Shown: positions 27,455-36,013, counted from the stretch's first letter. The stretch is DNA of 64,000 nucleotides from Bordetella sp. LUAb4 (GCF_021325795.1 NZ_JAHPZX010000008.1:202436-266435), one strand, 5' to 3'. Translations and numbers: made by a program. Notes: generated by a model from the sequence alone, not told the origin.

Positions 27455-28540
27455 CTAGCTGGGCAGGGTGCCGCCTGGCGCCGCGGCAGGCGCCGTCGGC
27501 CCCGCCACCAGCCGCAAGGAACGCGCGCCCCAGAAGCGTGTCACCGTCCTGATGCGCACGCCCAGCGTCATGCTCAAGGTATCCAGCACGCGCCCGACGT
27601 CGGCCACCGGAAAGGAACCCGACACGCGCAGGTCGGCAATGTCCGGATCACAGGACAAGGCGTCCATGCTGTAACGCGCCAGTTCGCCGATGAAATCGGC
27701 CAGGCGCATGCTGCGGGCGACGATATAGCCGTCACTCCACGCCACCGCGGTATCGTCGACGGGCACATCGCCCATCACCGCGCTGGCGCTGTAACGCACG
27801 CGATGGCCGGCCGACACCACCCGCGCGCGCGCCGCCGACCGTGCCGGCTGGATCCGCACGGCGCCCGTGAGCACGCTGACATCGGTCTCGCCGTCCTCCA
27901 AACGCACCGCGTAGCGCGGGCCCAAGGCCAGCGCCGTTCCCTGCGCGGTCTCGACCACGAAGGGCGGCGTACTGGACCAGGCATTGGCAGTGCGCACCAG
28001 GATTTCGCCGGCCAGCAGCCGGACCAGGCGTTGCGCATCGTCGAAGCGCACGTCGACCGCGCTGTCGGTGTTCAGAATCAGTTCGCTGCCGTCGGCCAGC
28101 ACCAGGGTGCGCCGCTCGCCCACGGCGGTACGGTAGTCGGCCGTCCAGGCCCGCCAGGGCACGTAGTCGCGCGCGCCCCAAGCTACACCGCCGGCACCGG
28201 CCAGCAACACTACCGCCTTGAGCGCGTGACGCCGGCCCGTAGACCGCGTGGCCTGCGCGTGTGAGTGCGAGTGTGGGTGCGAGGGCGCCAGCGCCGCGCG
28301 CGCGATGGCGGCGTTATGCGGATCCGCCAGGTGCGTCAGCCGACCGTTCACCGATTCGATGCGCTGCCACGCCAATTCGTGCCGGGGATCTTCGGCGCGC
28401 CACTCGCGCCACGCGGCCACTGTCGCGGGCGCGGCATCCGGCGCCTGCAATTCCAGCAGCCATTGCACCGCGCGCTCGGCGACCTCGGGTGGAACGCCAG
28501 CGGCATCGGCCGTGGAGCTGTACCAGGGAGAAGCGGACAT
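27455..28540 (-). CDS. FecR-type anti-sigma/sigma regulator
   Basis: 361 residues. The N-terminal cytoplasmic part has the sigma-binding FecR/PupR domain (AVQWLLELQAPDAAPATVAA; EDPRHELAWQRIESV). A single membrane segment follows (ALKAVVLLAGAGGVAWGA, about 107-124) and then the periplasmic FecR domain (YRTAVGERRTLVLADGSELI; LNTDSAVDVRFD) that contacts the receptor's STN domain. Normal length. It relays ligand occupancy of the receptor to the adjacent sigma factor. Confidence 0.93.
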   Translation of the reverse strand: MSASPWYSSTADAAGVPPEVAERAVQWLLELQAPDAAPATVAAWREWRAEDPRHELAWQRIESVNGRLTHLADPHNAAIARAALAPSHPHSHSHAQATRSTGRRHALKAVVLLAGAGGVAWGARDYVPWRAWTADYRTAVGERRTLVLADGSELILNTDSAVDVRFDDAQRLVRLLAGEILVRTANAWSSTPPFVVETAQGTALALGPRYAVRLEDGETDVSVLTGAVRIQPARSAARARVVSAGHRVRYSASAVMGDVPVDDTAVAWSDGYIVARSMRLADFIGELARYSMDALSCDPDIADLRVSGSFPVADVGRVLDTLSMTLGVRIRTVTRFWGARSLRLVAGPTAPAAAPGGTLPS

Positions 28541-28563
28541 AGCCCTCTATGCTGTGGATGATT

Positions 28564-28603
28564 CCGTGCCGAACCCGCAAGCCATGCGGGCTTCACGCCA
28601 CGG
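28564..28603. promoter_or_regulatory. Hairpin over the sigma-factor stop codon, before fecR
   Basis: A stem (GAACCCGCA / TGCGGGCTTC, one mismatch) with a five-base loop, plus an outer CCGTG/CACGG pairing, spans the end of the sigma gene. Without a U-run it is not a classical terminator. It could lower FecR expression relative to the sigma factor or stabilise the upstream mRNA. Confidence 0.5.
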
Positions 28604-29111
28604 AAAGATCGGCAAAGTAACACCGTTGCAGTGCCTTGAGGATATACCGCTTCACAGAGGGAATGGAAATGTCCAGCGCGGCCGCCACTTCCGCATGGGT
28701 CTGGCCTTCCAGCTGCGACAACAGGAAGGCACGGCGCACGATGGCCGGCAGGCCGTCCAGCAGGCGATCCAGCTCGACCAGCGTTTCCAGCAGGATGGCG
28801 CGGTCCTCGGGCGAATGGGCGTGTTGCTCCGGCACCTGCGCCAGCGCGTCCAGATAAGCTTTTTCCAGCTTTTCGCGGCGCCAATGGTTGGACACCAGAT
28901 GCTGGGCTACCGTGGTCAGGAAGGCGCGCGGCTCCTTCAGCGTGACAGGCACCCGCTCGCTGCTGAGCAGGCGGATGAAAGTGTCGTGCGCCAGGTCGGC
29001 GGCCTGTTCGGCGTTGCCCAGGCGGCGCTGCAGCCAGCCCTTGAGCCAGGAGTGATGATCGCTATAGAGCGTGGCCACGGTGGTGGGTAGGCAAATTGCC
29101 GGGGAATTCAC
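28593..29111 (-). CDS. FecI-type ECF sigma factor
   Basis: 172 residues from a GTG at 29111, with AGAGG six bases upstream; this restores the normal FecI length, whereas the longer frame to 29234 has a non-homologous extension and no ATG. Region 2 is seen in LYSDHHSWLKGWLQRRLGNA and EQAADLAHDTFIRLL; region 4 in AFLLSQLEGQTHAEVAAALD and ISIPSVKRYILKALQRC. It should direct transcription of the TonB receptor operon when released through FecR. Confidence 0.92.
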   Translation of the reverse strand: MNSPAICLPTTVATLYSDHHSWLKGWLQRRLGNAEQAADLAHDTFIRLLSSERVPVTLKEPRAFLTTVAQHLVSNHWRREKLEKAYLDALAQVPEQHAHSPEDRAILLETLVELDRLLDGLPAIVRRAFLLSQLEGQTHAEVAAALDISIPSVKRYILKALQRCYFADLSVA

Positions 29112-29188
29112 GAGCTGCCTCTTGATCAAGCCACTACCACCTACAACCACCGCGACTACGGTTGGCGCTAGCCAGCTGAAAACGAATG

Positions 29189-29207
29189 AATAAAAATCGT
29201 TCTTATT
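29189..29207 (-). promoter_or_regulatory. Candidate Fur box upstream of the ECF sigma gene
   Basis: The minus-strand sequence AATAAGAACGATTTTTATT matches 11 of 19 positions of the Fur consensus GATAATGATAATCATTATC by manual alignment. It lies about 80 bases upstream of the sigma-factor start, in an AT-rich stretch suited to a promoter. Iron repression of the locus would be expected. Confidence 0.5.
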
Positions 29208-29354
29208 TAAGAACTTGCGAGCGCTCCTTGTCAACCGGGGTGTTGCAGGCTTGCGTCAGAGGCCAGCACTGACGACGTTGTCGGATCGAAGGCGTATTTC
29301 AGGGGGATAAGTAGAAACCAGGATGCCCTAGGCGCGCCGTTGTCGCCTAGAATT

Positions 29355-29370
29355 GCGGAAACGTTTACGC
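29355..29370. promoter_or_regulatory. LacI-type operator, copy 1
   Basis: GCGGAAACGTTTACGC, a near-perfect palindrome around AAACGTTT, lies about 35 bases before the VOC-lacI operon. Its exact reverse complement recurs at 31656-31671 before the Bug gene. The central CG step is typical of LacI-family operators, so the regulator encoded in this operon probably binds it. Confidence 0.8.
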
Positions 29371-29404
29371 ATTTCACTACCCAAAACAAGAACCGGAGAC
29401 ATCG

Positions 29405-29950
29405 ATGAGCTTTCTGCTCGGCGCCGCGCGTCAGGTCGGCTACGTGGTCAAGGATATCGAGAAAGCCATGGCGCAGTGGGCCCGCCTGGGCGTAGGTCCT
29501 TGGTTCTACAAGGAAGACGTGGGCACCACCGAGTTCCGCTATTACGGAAACGCCTCGACGCCGCCCTCGCTGTCGATCGCGCTGGCCAACTCCGGCGACC
29601 TGCAACTGGAATTGATCCAGCAGCGCGACGACGCGCCGTCCCTGTACCGCGACACCCTGCTGCAGGCCGGCGAGGTGGCCCAACATGTCGCCTATTGGAC
29701 GCTGGATCGCTATGACGAACATGTCGCCACCCTGCTCGGCCTGGGCTACGTCGAAGGCCATGGCGGCCGCATGGGCACCCGCGGCCGCTTCAGCTATTTC
29801 ATTCATCCGGAGCTGCCCAGCGCGATGATCGAACTTTCCGAACTGACCGGCGGCAAGGGCGAACATTTCCAGCGGGTACGCGCCGCCAGTGAAAGCTGGG
29901 ACGGCAGCGACCCCGTCCGGCGCCTGACGGCGGCGGGCAAAAGCGCATGA
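29405..29950 (+). CDS. VOC-family (glyoxalase/dioxygenase fold) protein
   Basis: 181 residues. It starts with the paired beta-alpha-beta unit of the vicinal-oxygen-chelate fold (QVGYVVKDIEKAMAQWARLG) and has LQLELIQQRDDAPSLYRDTL and QHVAYWTLD (His ligand), ending with the second Glu region AMIELSEL. It resembles the methylmalonyl-CoA epimerase/glyoxalase branch. The reaction is unknown; it probably works in the pathway of the downstream cupin and SDR genes. Its stop overlaps the lacI start by ATGA. Confidence 0.85.
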   Translation: MSFLLGAARQVGYVVKDIEKAMAQWARLGVGPWFYKEDVGTTEFRYYGNASTPPSLSIALANSGDLQLELIQQRDDAPSLYRDTLLQAGEVAQHVAYWTLDRYDEHVATLLGLGYVEGHGGRMGTRGRFSYFIHPELPSAMIELSELTGGKGEHFQRVRAASESWDGSDPVRRLTAAGKSA

Positions 29951-31083
29951 ACAAGCCCTCCGACAAGTCCTCCAACACGCCCGCCATGTCGCACGCACCC
30001 AAGCCCCGCGCCACCATCCGCGACGTCGCCCGCCAGGCCGGGGTTTCCATCGGCACGGCCTCGCGCGCGCTCAATCGCACCGGCCGCGTCAGCGACGAAA
30101 CCATCGCTCTGGTAGCCAAGGCGGCGCGCCAGCTGGGTTACGCGCCGGATGGCGTCGCGCGCAGCATGCGCACCCGCAGCACGGGGGTGGTGGGAATCCT
30201 GGTCTCCGACCTGTCCAATCCGCTGTACGCGGCCATCATCACCGCCGCTGAAACCGCCTTCCAGGCGGCCGGCTATTCGCTGCTGGTGGCCAGCACGCAC
30301 AACCGGCAAGCCAAGGAACGTTCGCTCATCGACATCTTCCGCGGCAGACGCGTCGACGGCCTGATCCTGGGCGCTTGCGAAACCGAGTCGGCCGATATGT
30401 TGAGCCGGCTGGCAGAGGATATTCCGGTCGTGGCGCTGGACCGCGATTTCGGCCCCGACTGCGCGGGCGTGCACGTGGATCACTACAACGGCGCGCTCAA
30501 GGCCACGCAGTACCTGCTCAATTTGGGACACCGCCGCATCGCCCTGTTTACCCCTGGCGCGCATCTACGCCCGGGCCGCGAGCGCATCGCCGGCTTCCGC
30601 GATGCCTACACGCAGATGGGCCTGACTCCAGGTTCAGACCTGGTGCGCATGGAGCGCTCGGCCATGGAGTTCGCCTTCAGCGAGGCACTGGCCCTGTTGT
30701 CGTCCGCGCCCACTGCCGAAGCGCCGTCGCCAACGGCGTTCATCTGCCTGGGCACCCGCATCATGACGGGCGTCTTGCAGGCGATACGGCACAGCGGACG
30801 CAGCATTCCGGACGACGTCAGCATGGTGGGCGTGGGCGACAGCGATATTTCGCTGCTGGTCAGCCCCAACATCACGACGCTTACTTGGAATCTCGGGGCC
30901 GTGGGCACGGCGGCGGCGGAACTGCTGCTCAAGCAGTTGGATGCCAGCGCGCCACGGCCGGCCCCCGAACGCGTACTGATCACCACGGAACTGATGTTGC
31001 GCGACTCGTGCGCGCCCTTGCACGCGCCGACGGCCAAGGTTCCGCGTCGCGCCACGGCGCAGGTGAAGCCGCGCGCAACATAG
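29947..31083 (+). CDS. LacI-family transcriptional regulator of the catabolic cluster
   Basis: 378 residues. The helix-turn-helix and hinge lie at about residues 19-70 (TIRDVARQAGVSIGTASRAL; LGYAPDGVARSMRTRSTGVV), followed by a full effector domain (GILVSDLSNPLYAAIITAAE; SMVGVGDSDISLLVSPNITT). The C-terminal 25 residues are an unusual basic tail (AKVPRRATAQVKPRAT). It sits inside the operon it likely controls, with identical operators before the first gene and before the Bug gene. Inducer unknown. Confidence 0.92.
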   Translation: MNKPSDKSSNTPAMSHAPKPRATIRDVARQAGVSIGTASRALNRTGRVSDETIALVAKAARQLGYAPDGVARSMRTRSTGVVGILVSDLSNPLYAAIITAAETAFQAAGYSLLVASTHNRQAKERSLIDIFRGRRVDGLILGACETESADMLSRLAEDIPVVALDRDFGPDCAGVHVDHYNGALKATQYLLNLGHRRIALFTPGAHLRPGRERIAGFRDAYTQMGLTPGSDLVRMERSAMEFAFSEALALLSSAPTAEAPSPTAFICLGTRIMTGVLQAIRHSGRSIPDDVSMVGVGDSDISLLVSPNITTLTWNLGAVGTAAAELLLKQLDASAPRPAPERVLITTELMLRDSCAPLHAPTAKVPRRATAQVKPRAT

Positions 31084-31119
31084 CCGCAGTACCCGCAAGC
31101 ATAAAAACCAGGAGACGCA

Positions 31120-31626
31120 ATGACCCACCCCACTCCCACCACCCACCAGGACCGGCTGCTGTCGGTCAACATCGAAGACGGTATCGCCTTGCCCGGTTCA
31201 GCCCCCGGCTCGACCATCATCCCCCTGTTCCTCGACCGCGAGAACGGTGTGTGGGTGCTGTATGGCAAATTCGAACCGGGCACGCGCCTGCCCACCCACT
31301 TCCATACGGGAGTCGTGCATTTCTACACCACCAAGGGCGAATGGCATTACCTCGAATATCCCGGGGACGTGCAAAAGGCCGGCAGCTATCTGTTCGAACC
31401 GGGTGGCTCGGTGCACACCTTCTGTGTGCCCGAGGACGCCAAGCAAGCCGCGGAAGGCTTCATGGTGGTCTTCGGCGCCAACATCAACTTCATCGACGAC
31501 AAATTCATGGGCATCCGTGACGCCGGCTTCATCGAGGATGCCATTCTCGAATCCGCGCGCCAGGCCGGCCTGCCGATCCCGCGCTACATCCGGCCCAAAG
31601 GCGGCGCTGAATTCAGCCGCGACTGA
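31120..31626 (+). CDS. Cupin protein, 2,4'-dihydroxyacetophenone dioxygenase-like
   Basis: 168 residues of the ChrR-like cupin fold. The metal motif is THFHTGVVHFYTTKGEWHYLEY (two His, a further Glu and His), with FEPGGSVHTFCVPED as the second cupin motif. Its closest recognisable relatives are 2,4'-dihydroxyacetophenone dioxygenases, which cleave a C-C bond next to a ketone. AGGAG precedes the ATG. It is likely to be an oxygenase or isomerase step in this cluster; the substrate is inferred only from family. Confidence 0.82.
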   Translation: MTHPTPTTHQDRLLSVNIEDGIALPGSAPGSTIIPLFLDRENGVWVLYGKFEPGTRLPTHFHTGVVHFYTTKGEWHYLEYPGDVQKAGSYLFEPGGSVHTFCVPEDAKQAAEGFMVVFGANINFIDDKFMGIRDAGFIEDAILESARQAGLPIPRYIRPKGGAEFSRD

Positions 31627-31655
31627 AACCGGCATCCGCTTTTTTTTACCCTACT

Positions 31656-31671
31656 GCGTAAACGTTTCCGC
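31656..31671. promoter_or_regulatory. LacI-type operator, copy 2
   Basis: GCGTAAACGTTTCCGC, the exact reverse complement of the site at 29355-29370, lies about 75 bases before the Bug gene. A run of eight T residues ends just upstream (about 31640-31647), so a promoter or the end of the previous transcript is likely here. It implies that the regulator controls a second promoter for Bug, SnoaL and the SDR genes. Confidence 0.82.
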
Positions 31672-31744
31672 CAAATCCGGCCGCAGGCCGGATGGGCAAC
31701 CGCCGCAACCAAAGCAGTCATAACAATGAACGAGGAGACACCCC

Positions 31745-32725
31745 ATGCCTGGATTCCTGCGCAGATCCCTTATGGCCGCGCTCGCGCTGAGCGCGGGCCT
31801 GGCATCCCTGCCTGACACCGCCCGCGCGGACAACTACCCCGACCATCCCATCACGCTGGTGCTGCCCTTCGCCGCGGGCGGCGGCGGTGACGTGCTGGGC
31901 CGCATGCTGGCGGAATACTTCGGCAAGCAATTGGGCCAACCGCTCATCGTCGAGAATCGTCCGGGCGCCGGCGGCGTCATCGGCACGCAGTACGTGGCCC
32001 GCGCCAAACCCGACGGCTACACCATCACCATCGGCGGCATGACCACTCATCTGCTGGCCCCCATCACCAACCCCAGCGTGCAATACAACCCGCTCAAGGA
32101 CTTCGTGCCGGTGGGCGGCATCGGCAACTCGCCGATCGTCATGCTTGCCGCCAACGACTTCCCGGCCAACGACATCCGGGAACTCAAGGCGCTGGAGGCC
32201 AAGCGCAAACAGCCGCTGCAATACGGCAGTTGGGGCCCGGCATCGACCGGCAATTTCTGTGGGGAGATCCTGGCGCTGAAGTCCGGCGTGCGCCTGGAGC
32301 ATGTGCCCTATCGCGGCACCACGGAGGTGATCACCGGTTTGATCGGCGGCCAGATCCCGGTGGGCTTCGTCGACATGGCGACCGCCGTACCGCAAGTCCA
32401 AGGGGGCAAGCTCAAGGCGTTGGCCCTGTGTACCAAACCCTCGCCCAGCCTGCCCAAGGTAGGCGGCTACGTCGACCAGGGCATCGATTTCGACCGTCCG
32501 CTTACCTGGGTGATGTACGCGCCCGCCGGCGTGCCCGCGCCCGTGCTCAAGAAGCTGTCCGACACACTCGCGGCGGCTTTGGGGGAACCGTCCATACAAC
32601 AGCGCCTGCTGTCCCTGGGCATCGAGCCCGGCTTCGTGCCCAGCGCCAGGCAGCACGAGATCCTCGTGCGCGACTACGCCAGCTGGAAACAGATCGCCGA
32701 CGAGGCCCATATCCAGATGCAGTAA
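31745..32725 (+). CDS. Bug-family periplasmic solute receptor
   Basis: 326 residues. The Sec signal ends at ARA/DNYPDHP; AGGAG lies before the ATG. The hallmarks are ITLVLPFAAGGGGDVLGRML, RAKPDGYT, VPYRGTTEVITGLIGGQ and a C-terminal lobe with YAPAGVPAPVLKKLSDTL. The usual LPDVPT loop is replaced by SLPKVGGYVDQG, a deviation from the family. It probably captures the substrate of the surrounding catabolic genes. Confidence 0.9.
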   Translation: MPGFLRRSLMAALALSAGLASLPDTARADNYPDHPITLVLPFAAGGGGDVLGRMLAEYFGKQLGQPLIVENRPGAGGVIGTQYVARAKPDGYTITIGGMTTHLLAPITNPSVQYNPLKDFVPVGGIGNSPIVMLAANDFPANDIRELKALEAKRKQPLQYGSWGPASTGNFCGEILALKSGVRLEHVPYRGTTEVITGLIGGQIPVGFVDMATAVPQVQGGKLKALALCTKPSPSLPKVGGYVDQGIDFDRPLTWVMYAPAGVPAPVLKKLSDTLAAALGEPSIQQRLLSLGIEPGFVPSARQHEILVRDYASWKQIADEAHIQMQ

Positions 32726-32849
32726 TGCACGCGCGGCGCGCCGAAGCGACATCCGGACGCCGTCGTTCCTACGCAAGACACGACACGCACCGCCGGCGCG
32801 GCGAGGTCTCGTCACGCCTGATTGAAACCAACGGAACAGGACTTTTTCC

Positions 32850-33284
32850 ATGACCGCAACCTTGCAGGAAGCCCGCATCGAAGTCGTGCGGCAACACATG
32901 GCGCTGGAATGCGTCCAGGATTGGGAGGGGGTACTCGAAACGTTCGAGCACCCGCGCTACGAAATGCACGGCAGCGGCGCGGTCTATGACGGCACCGACG
33001 ACGTCATGGGCTATTTCGAATCATCACGCGCCGCTTTTCCCGACCTGATCAACGACATTATCTGTATCGCCGCTACCGGCGACACCGTGCTGGTCGAATT
33101 CTGGCTGCAAGGCACTCACCTGGGGCCGCTGATAGCGCGTGGGCAACGCTACGAGCCTACCGGCCGTACGTTCCGCGTGCGCATGGCCGCCAGCTTCGAA
33201 TTCGCGCCGGACAGCGACAAGATCATCTGCGAACGCCCCTATACATCGGTCGACGCCAAGCTGATCGCCTTGAAACTGCTTTGA
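32850..33284 (+). CDS. SnoaL/NTF2-like protein
   Basis: 144 residues with the cone-shaped NTF2-like pattern: an N-terminal helix (QHMALECVQDWEGVLETFEH), then YEMHGSGAVYDGTDDVMGYF, AFPDLINDIICIAATGDTVL and VEFWLQGTH. Such proteins are polyketide cyclases, isomerases or dehydratases, or ester-cyclase-like. The start at 32850 follows an AACAGGAC site. It lies ten bases before the first SDR gene, so it is part of that transcript. The exact reaction is unknown. Confidence 0.85.
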   Translation: MTATLQEARIEVVRQHMALECVQDWEGVLETFEHPRYEMHGSGAVYDGTDDVMGYFESSRAAFPDLINDIICIAATGDTVLVEFWLQGTHLGPLIARGQRYEPTGRTFRVRMAASFEFAPDSDKIICERPYTSVDAKLIALKLL

Positions 33285-33294
33285 GGAAGCCAGC

Positions 33295-34050
33295 ATGAAA
33301 CTGCTGCAAGACAAGGTCGCCATCGTCACGGGCGCCGCGCGCCGCCGCGGCATTGGCCTGGCCACGGCCAGGATGTTCGCGGAACACGGCGCGCGCGTGG
33401 CCATCCTCGATCTCGATGCCGAGGAAGCGCGCCAGGCCGCCGCCGAACTCGGTCCGGACCATCTGAGCCTGGCCTGTGACGTCACCCGCCGCGCCGATTG
33501 CCTGGCGGCCGTGGAGGAAGTCGTGCGGCGCCATGGCGGCGTCGACATACTGGTCAACAACGCGGGCGTCACGCAGAAGCGCGGCGTCATGGACGTCAGC
33601 GACGAAGACTACGCCATCGTGCTGGATACCAATCTGCGCGGTGTGCTGCATATGTCGCAGGCCGTCATCCCGCATCTGCAAGCACGCGGCGGCGGCAGCA
33701 TCACGTGCATCAGTTCGCTGTCCGCCCTGCAAGGCGGCGGGGTATTCGGCGGCAGCCACTACTGCGCGGCCAAGGCGGGGATTCTGGGACTGGTGCGCGC
33801 CATGGCGCTGGAGCTGGGGCCGGACAACATCCGCGTCAACGGCGTCGCGCCTGGATTGATCCTCACGGACTTCTCGCGCGGCGGCACATCCGACGACTAC
33901 AAGCACGACAAGGCCAGGAGCTTTCCGTTGCGGCGGGTGGGCCAGCCCGGCGACATCGCCGGCGCCTGCCTGTACCTGGCCAGCGAATTGGCCACCTACG
34001 TCACCGGCATCACGCTGGACGTCAATGGCGGCGCCTACATCCGGCCTTAG
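33295..34050 (+). CDS. SDR-family oxidoreductase
   Basis: 251 residues, classical short-chain dehydrogenase. Cofactor motif VTGAARRRGIGLATARM; ILVNNAGVT; catalytic Ser in CISSLSAL and Tyr/Lys in YCAAKAGI; C-terminal GITLDVNGGAYIRP. An Asp ends the second strand (AILDLDAEEA), suggesting NAD over NADP. It likely oxidises an alcohol or reduces a ketone in the cluster's pathway. AGG lies just upstream and the next SDR gene follows within 30 bases. Confidence 0.9.
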   Translation: MKLLQDKVAIVTGAARRRGIGLATARMFAEHGARVAILDLDAEEARQAAAELGPDHLSLACDVTRRADCLAAVEEVVRRHGGVDILVNNAGVTQKRGVMDVSDEDYAIVLDTNLRGVLHMSQAVIPHLQARGGGSITCISSLSALQGGGVFGGSHYCAAKAGILGLVRAMALELGPDNIRVNGVAPGLILTDFSRGGTSDDYKHDKARSFPLRRVGQPGDIAGACLYLASELATYVTGITLDVNGGAYIRP

Positions 34051-34078
34051 GGCCACGCCTCCTGCCAAGGAATACCTG

Positions 34079-34873
34079 ATGAACCATCGTCTGCAAGACA
34101 AGATAGCCGTGGTGATGGGCGGCGGCGCGTCCGCGCCTGAAGCCGGCATCAGCAACGGCCAGGCTGTTGCATTGACCTTCGCGCGCGCAGGCGCGCGCCT
34201 GGTGGTCGCTGACCTGCATCTGGCGGCGGCCGAGGCCACCGTGGCCATGATCCGCGCCGAAGGCGGCGAAGCCCATGCCCTGCAAGCCGACGTCAGCAGC
34301 CACGACGACGTCAAGCGCGTCATCGCCTATGCGGCCGAACGTTGGGACCGCTTGGACATCCTGCACAACAACGTCGGCATCGAATACCTGGGTGGCCCCG
34401 TCGACACGCCCGAAGAGGCCTGGGACCGCGTGCACGACGTCAATCTGAAGAGCGTCTTCCTGGCCTGCAAGGAAGCCATTCCGCTGATGGAGCGCCATGG
34501 CGGCGGCAGCATCATCAACGTCTCGTCCACCGCCAGCCTGCGCTACGCCGGCGTGCCCTACCTGGCCTACAACTCGTCGAAAGCCGCCCTCAACCATGTG
34601 TCGCGCATCATCGCCCGGCAATATGCCCCCCAGCAGATACGCTGCAACGTGGTGGTGCCGGGATATATGGATACCCCACACATCCGCACGCTGTACCGCC
34701 ATCTGACGCCGGAGCGCTTCGCCGACGTCATGCGCGAACGGGACGCCAAATGCCCCATGGGCCGACAGGGAACCTGCTGGGACGTGGCGCGCGCGGCGCT
34801 TTTCCTGGCCTCGGACGATGCCGCCTATGTAACAGGCACGCTGTTGATGGTGGATGGAGGCGCCTCGATTTAA
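34079..34873 (+). CDS. SDR-family oxidoreductase
   Basis: 264 residues from the ATG at 34079 (AAGGAA upstream). The Gly-rich loop carries an insertion (VVMGGGASAPEAGISNGQAV), departing from the usual TGxxxGxG. Then come ILHNNVGIEYLGG, Ser in SSTASLRYAG and Tyr/Lys in YNSSKAAL. VADLHLAAAE again favours NAD. The loop variation suggests a sub-family with a specific substrate. Last gene of the cluster. Confidence 0.88.
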   Translation: MNHRLQDKIAVVMGGGASAPEAGISNGQAVALTFARAGARLVVADLHLAAAEATVAMIRAEGGEAHALQADVSSHDDVKRVIAYAAERWDRLDILHNNVGIEYLGGPVDTPEEAWDRVHDVNLKSVFLACKEAIPLMERHGGGSIINVSSTASLRYAGVPYLAYNSSKAALNHVSRIIARQYAPQQIRCNVVVPGYMDTPHIRTLYRHLTPERFADVMRERDAKCPMGRQGTCWDVARAALFLASDDAAYVTGTLLMVDGGASI

Positions 34874-34951
34874 AGTCCGGACGATCCGCCAACAGGGTAT
34901 GATGCCAATCTGCGTTACATTGAGAAATAAACACGTAGAATTTGGAATACC

Positions 34952-36013
34952 ATGAATTTCGGAAGCAACGTGGGGACCGCGCCCGGTCCCGCTCTGATGT
35001 CCGCGTTGCCACAGCAGATTCAGAATGCCTATACCCGGCTGTCGCTTGCGCCGGGCGCGGACGCCGGCGCTATCGAGCGCGCGTATACCCACGCGCTCAA
35101 GCAGATCGACCAGGGCAGCCAGGGCGAGGCTTTCGGCAACCTGCGCGCTGCCTATGAAACGGCCGCGGCGTGGGCGCACGCGCATGACCAAGCAGCCGCC
35201 GGCAACGCGGCCCATGCGACGGGGCCGGACAGCGGCGCCACGCCACCGCCTTTGCCCGCGTCGTCCAGCGCGGCGTCGAACGCCTCCGCCATGGATGTCG
35301 ATACCGCACTGGGCGAATGGCTGCATCGCCTCACTGCACCGCCCTTGGCCGCTGCCAGGGACGATGCGCAGGTTGATTTACCCACCGTGCTCGCGCAAGC
35401 GCTGCGGGACGAACGCCTGGCTGCGCCTCACGCGCAACAGGCCTTGGAAACGCGCATCGCCGCCGTGCTGGCGCACGATCCCTGGCAGCGGGTGGGCCTG
35501 TTCGACGCCGCTGTCGCCTGCTTCCATTGGGACACCGACCATTGCGATCAACTCGCCGATCGCTGGACTGCGTCATGGATCGTGCAAGCGTGTGGCGAAG
35601 CGCTGCTATGGCGTGGCCAGGCCGAGCAGGATCGCGCGCGGCAACTCGAAGCCATCGACGCCGCCCTGGCCCATCCGACACCTACCGCGGCATTGCTGAC
35701 CCGGCACTTCTTCGCCATGGACACGCTGATGAGCCACTATGGTTATTGGCTGAGCCTGCGCATGCCCAATCACATTCTGCAAGCCTGGTCGCAGGCGTAC
35801 CATGCTCCCGGCTTCGAGCGTCCTTCCGCTCCCAAGGTCCGCTTGCCGCGCACGCCCTTCAAACTCAACGCGCGCATGCTGATCATCCTGGCGTTGTTGG
35901 CCCTGTCGGTGTTGCGCATCATCTTCTATCCCAGCACATCGCCGTCGCAGGACTGGTCGACCAGGCAACCCCAGCAGGCGAACACACCGAGGCCGGACGC
36001 CGCCAGCCGTTGA
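34952..36013 (+). CDS. J-like membrane protein lacking the HPD motif
   Basis: 353 residues. Near the N-terminus IQNAYTRLSLAPGADAGAIE and RAYTHALKQID resemble the first helices of a J domain, but the HPD tripeptide that stimulates DnaK is absent. A Ser/Ala/Pro-rich linker (about 85-115) leads to a helical region with many Trp, His and Cys residues, and a single membrane segment lies near the C-terminus (MLIILALLALSVLRIIFY). It may be a tail-anchored relative of DjlC/HscC-associated proteins. Function unknown. Confidence 0.72.
   Translation: MNFGSNVGTAPGPALMSALPQQIQNAYTRLSLAPGADAGAIERAYTHALKQIDQGSQGEAFGNLRAAYETAAAWAHAHDQAAAGNAAHATGPDSGATPPPLPASSSAASNASAMDVDTALGEWLHRLTAPPLAAARDDAQVDLPTVLAQALRDERLAAPHAQQALETRIAAVLAHDPWQRVGLFDAAVACFHWDTDHCDQLADRWTASWIVQACGEALLWRGQAEQDRARQLEAIDAALAHPTPTAALLTRHFFAMDTLMSHYGYWLSLRMPNHILQAWSQAYHAPGFERPSAPKVRLPRTPFKLNARMLIILALLALSVLRIIFYPSTSPSQDWSTRQPQQANTPRPDAASR

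Noticed and set aside
31640..31647. T8 run after the cupin gene as a terminator
   Set aside because: No convincing stem directly precedes the T-run; the GCTGAATTCAGC dyad is upstream inside the coding end.
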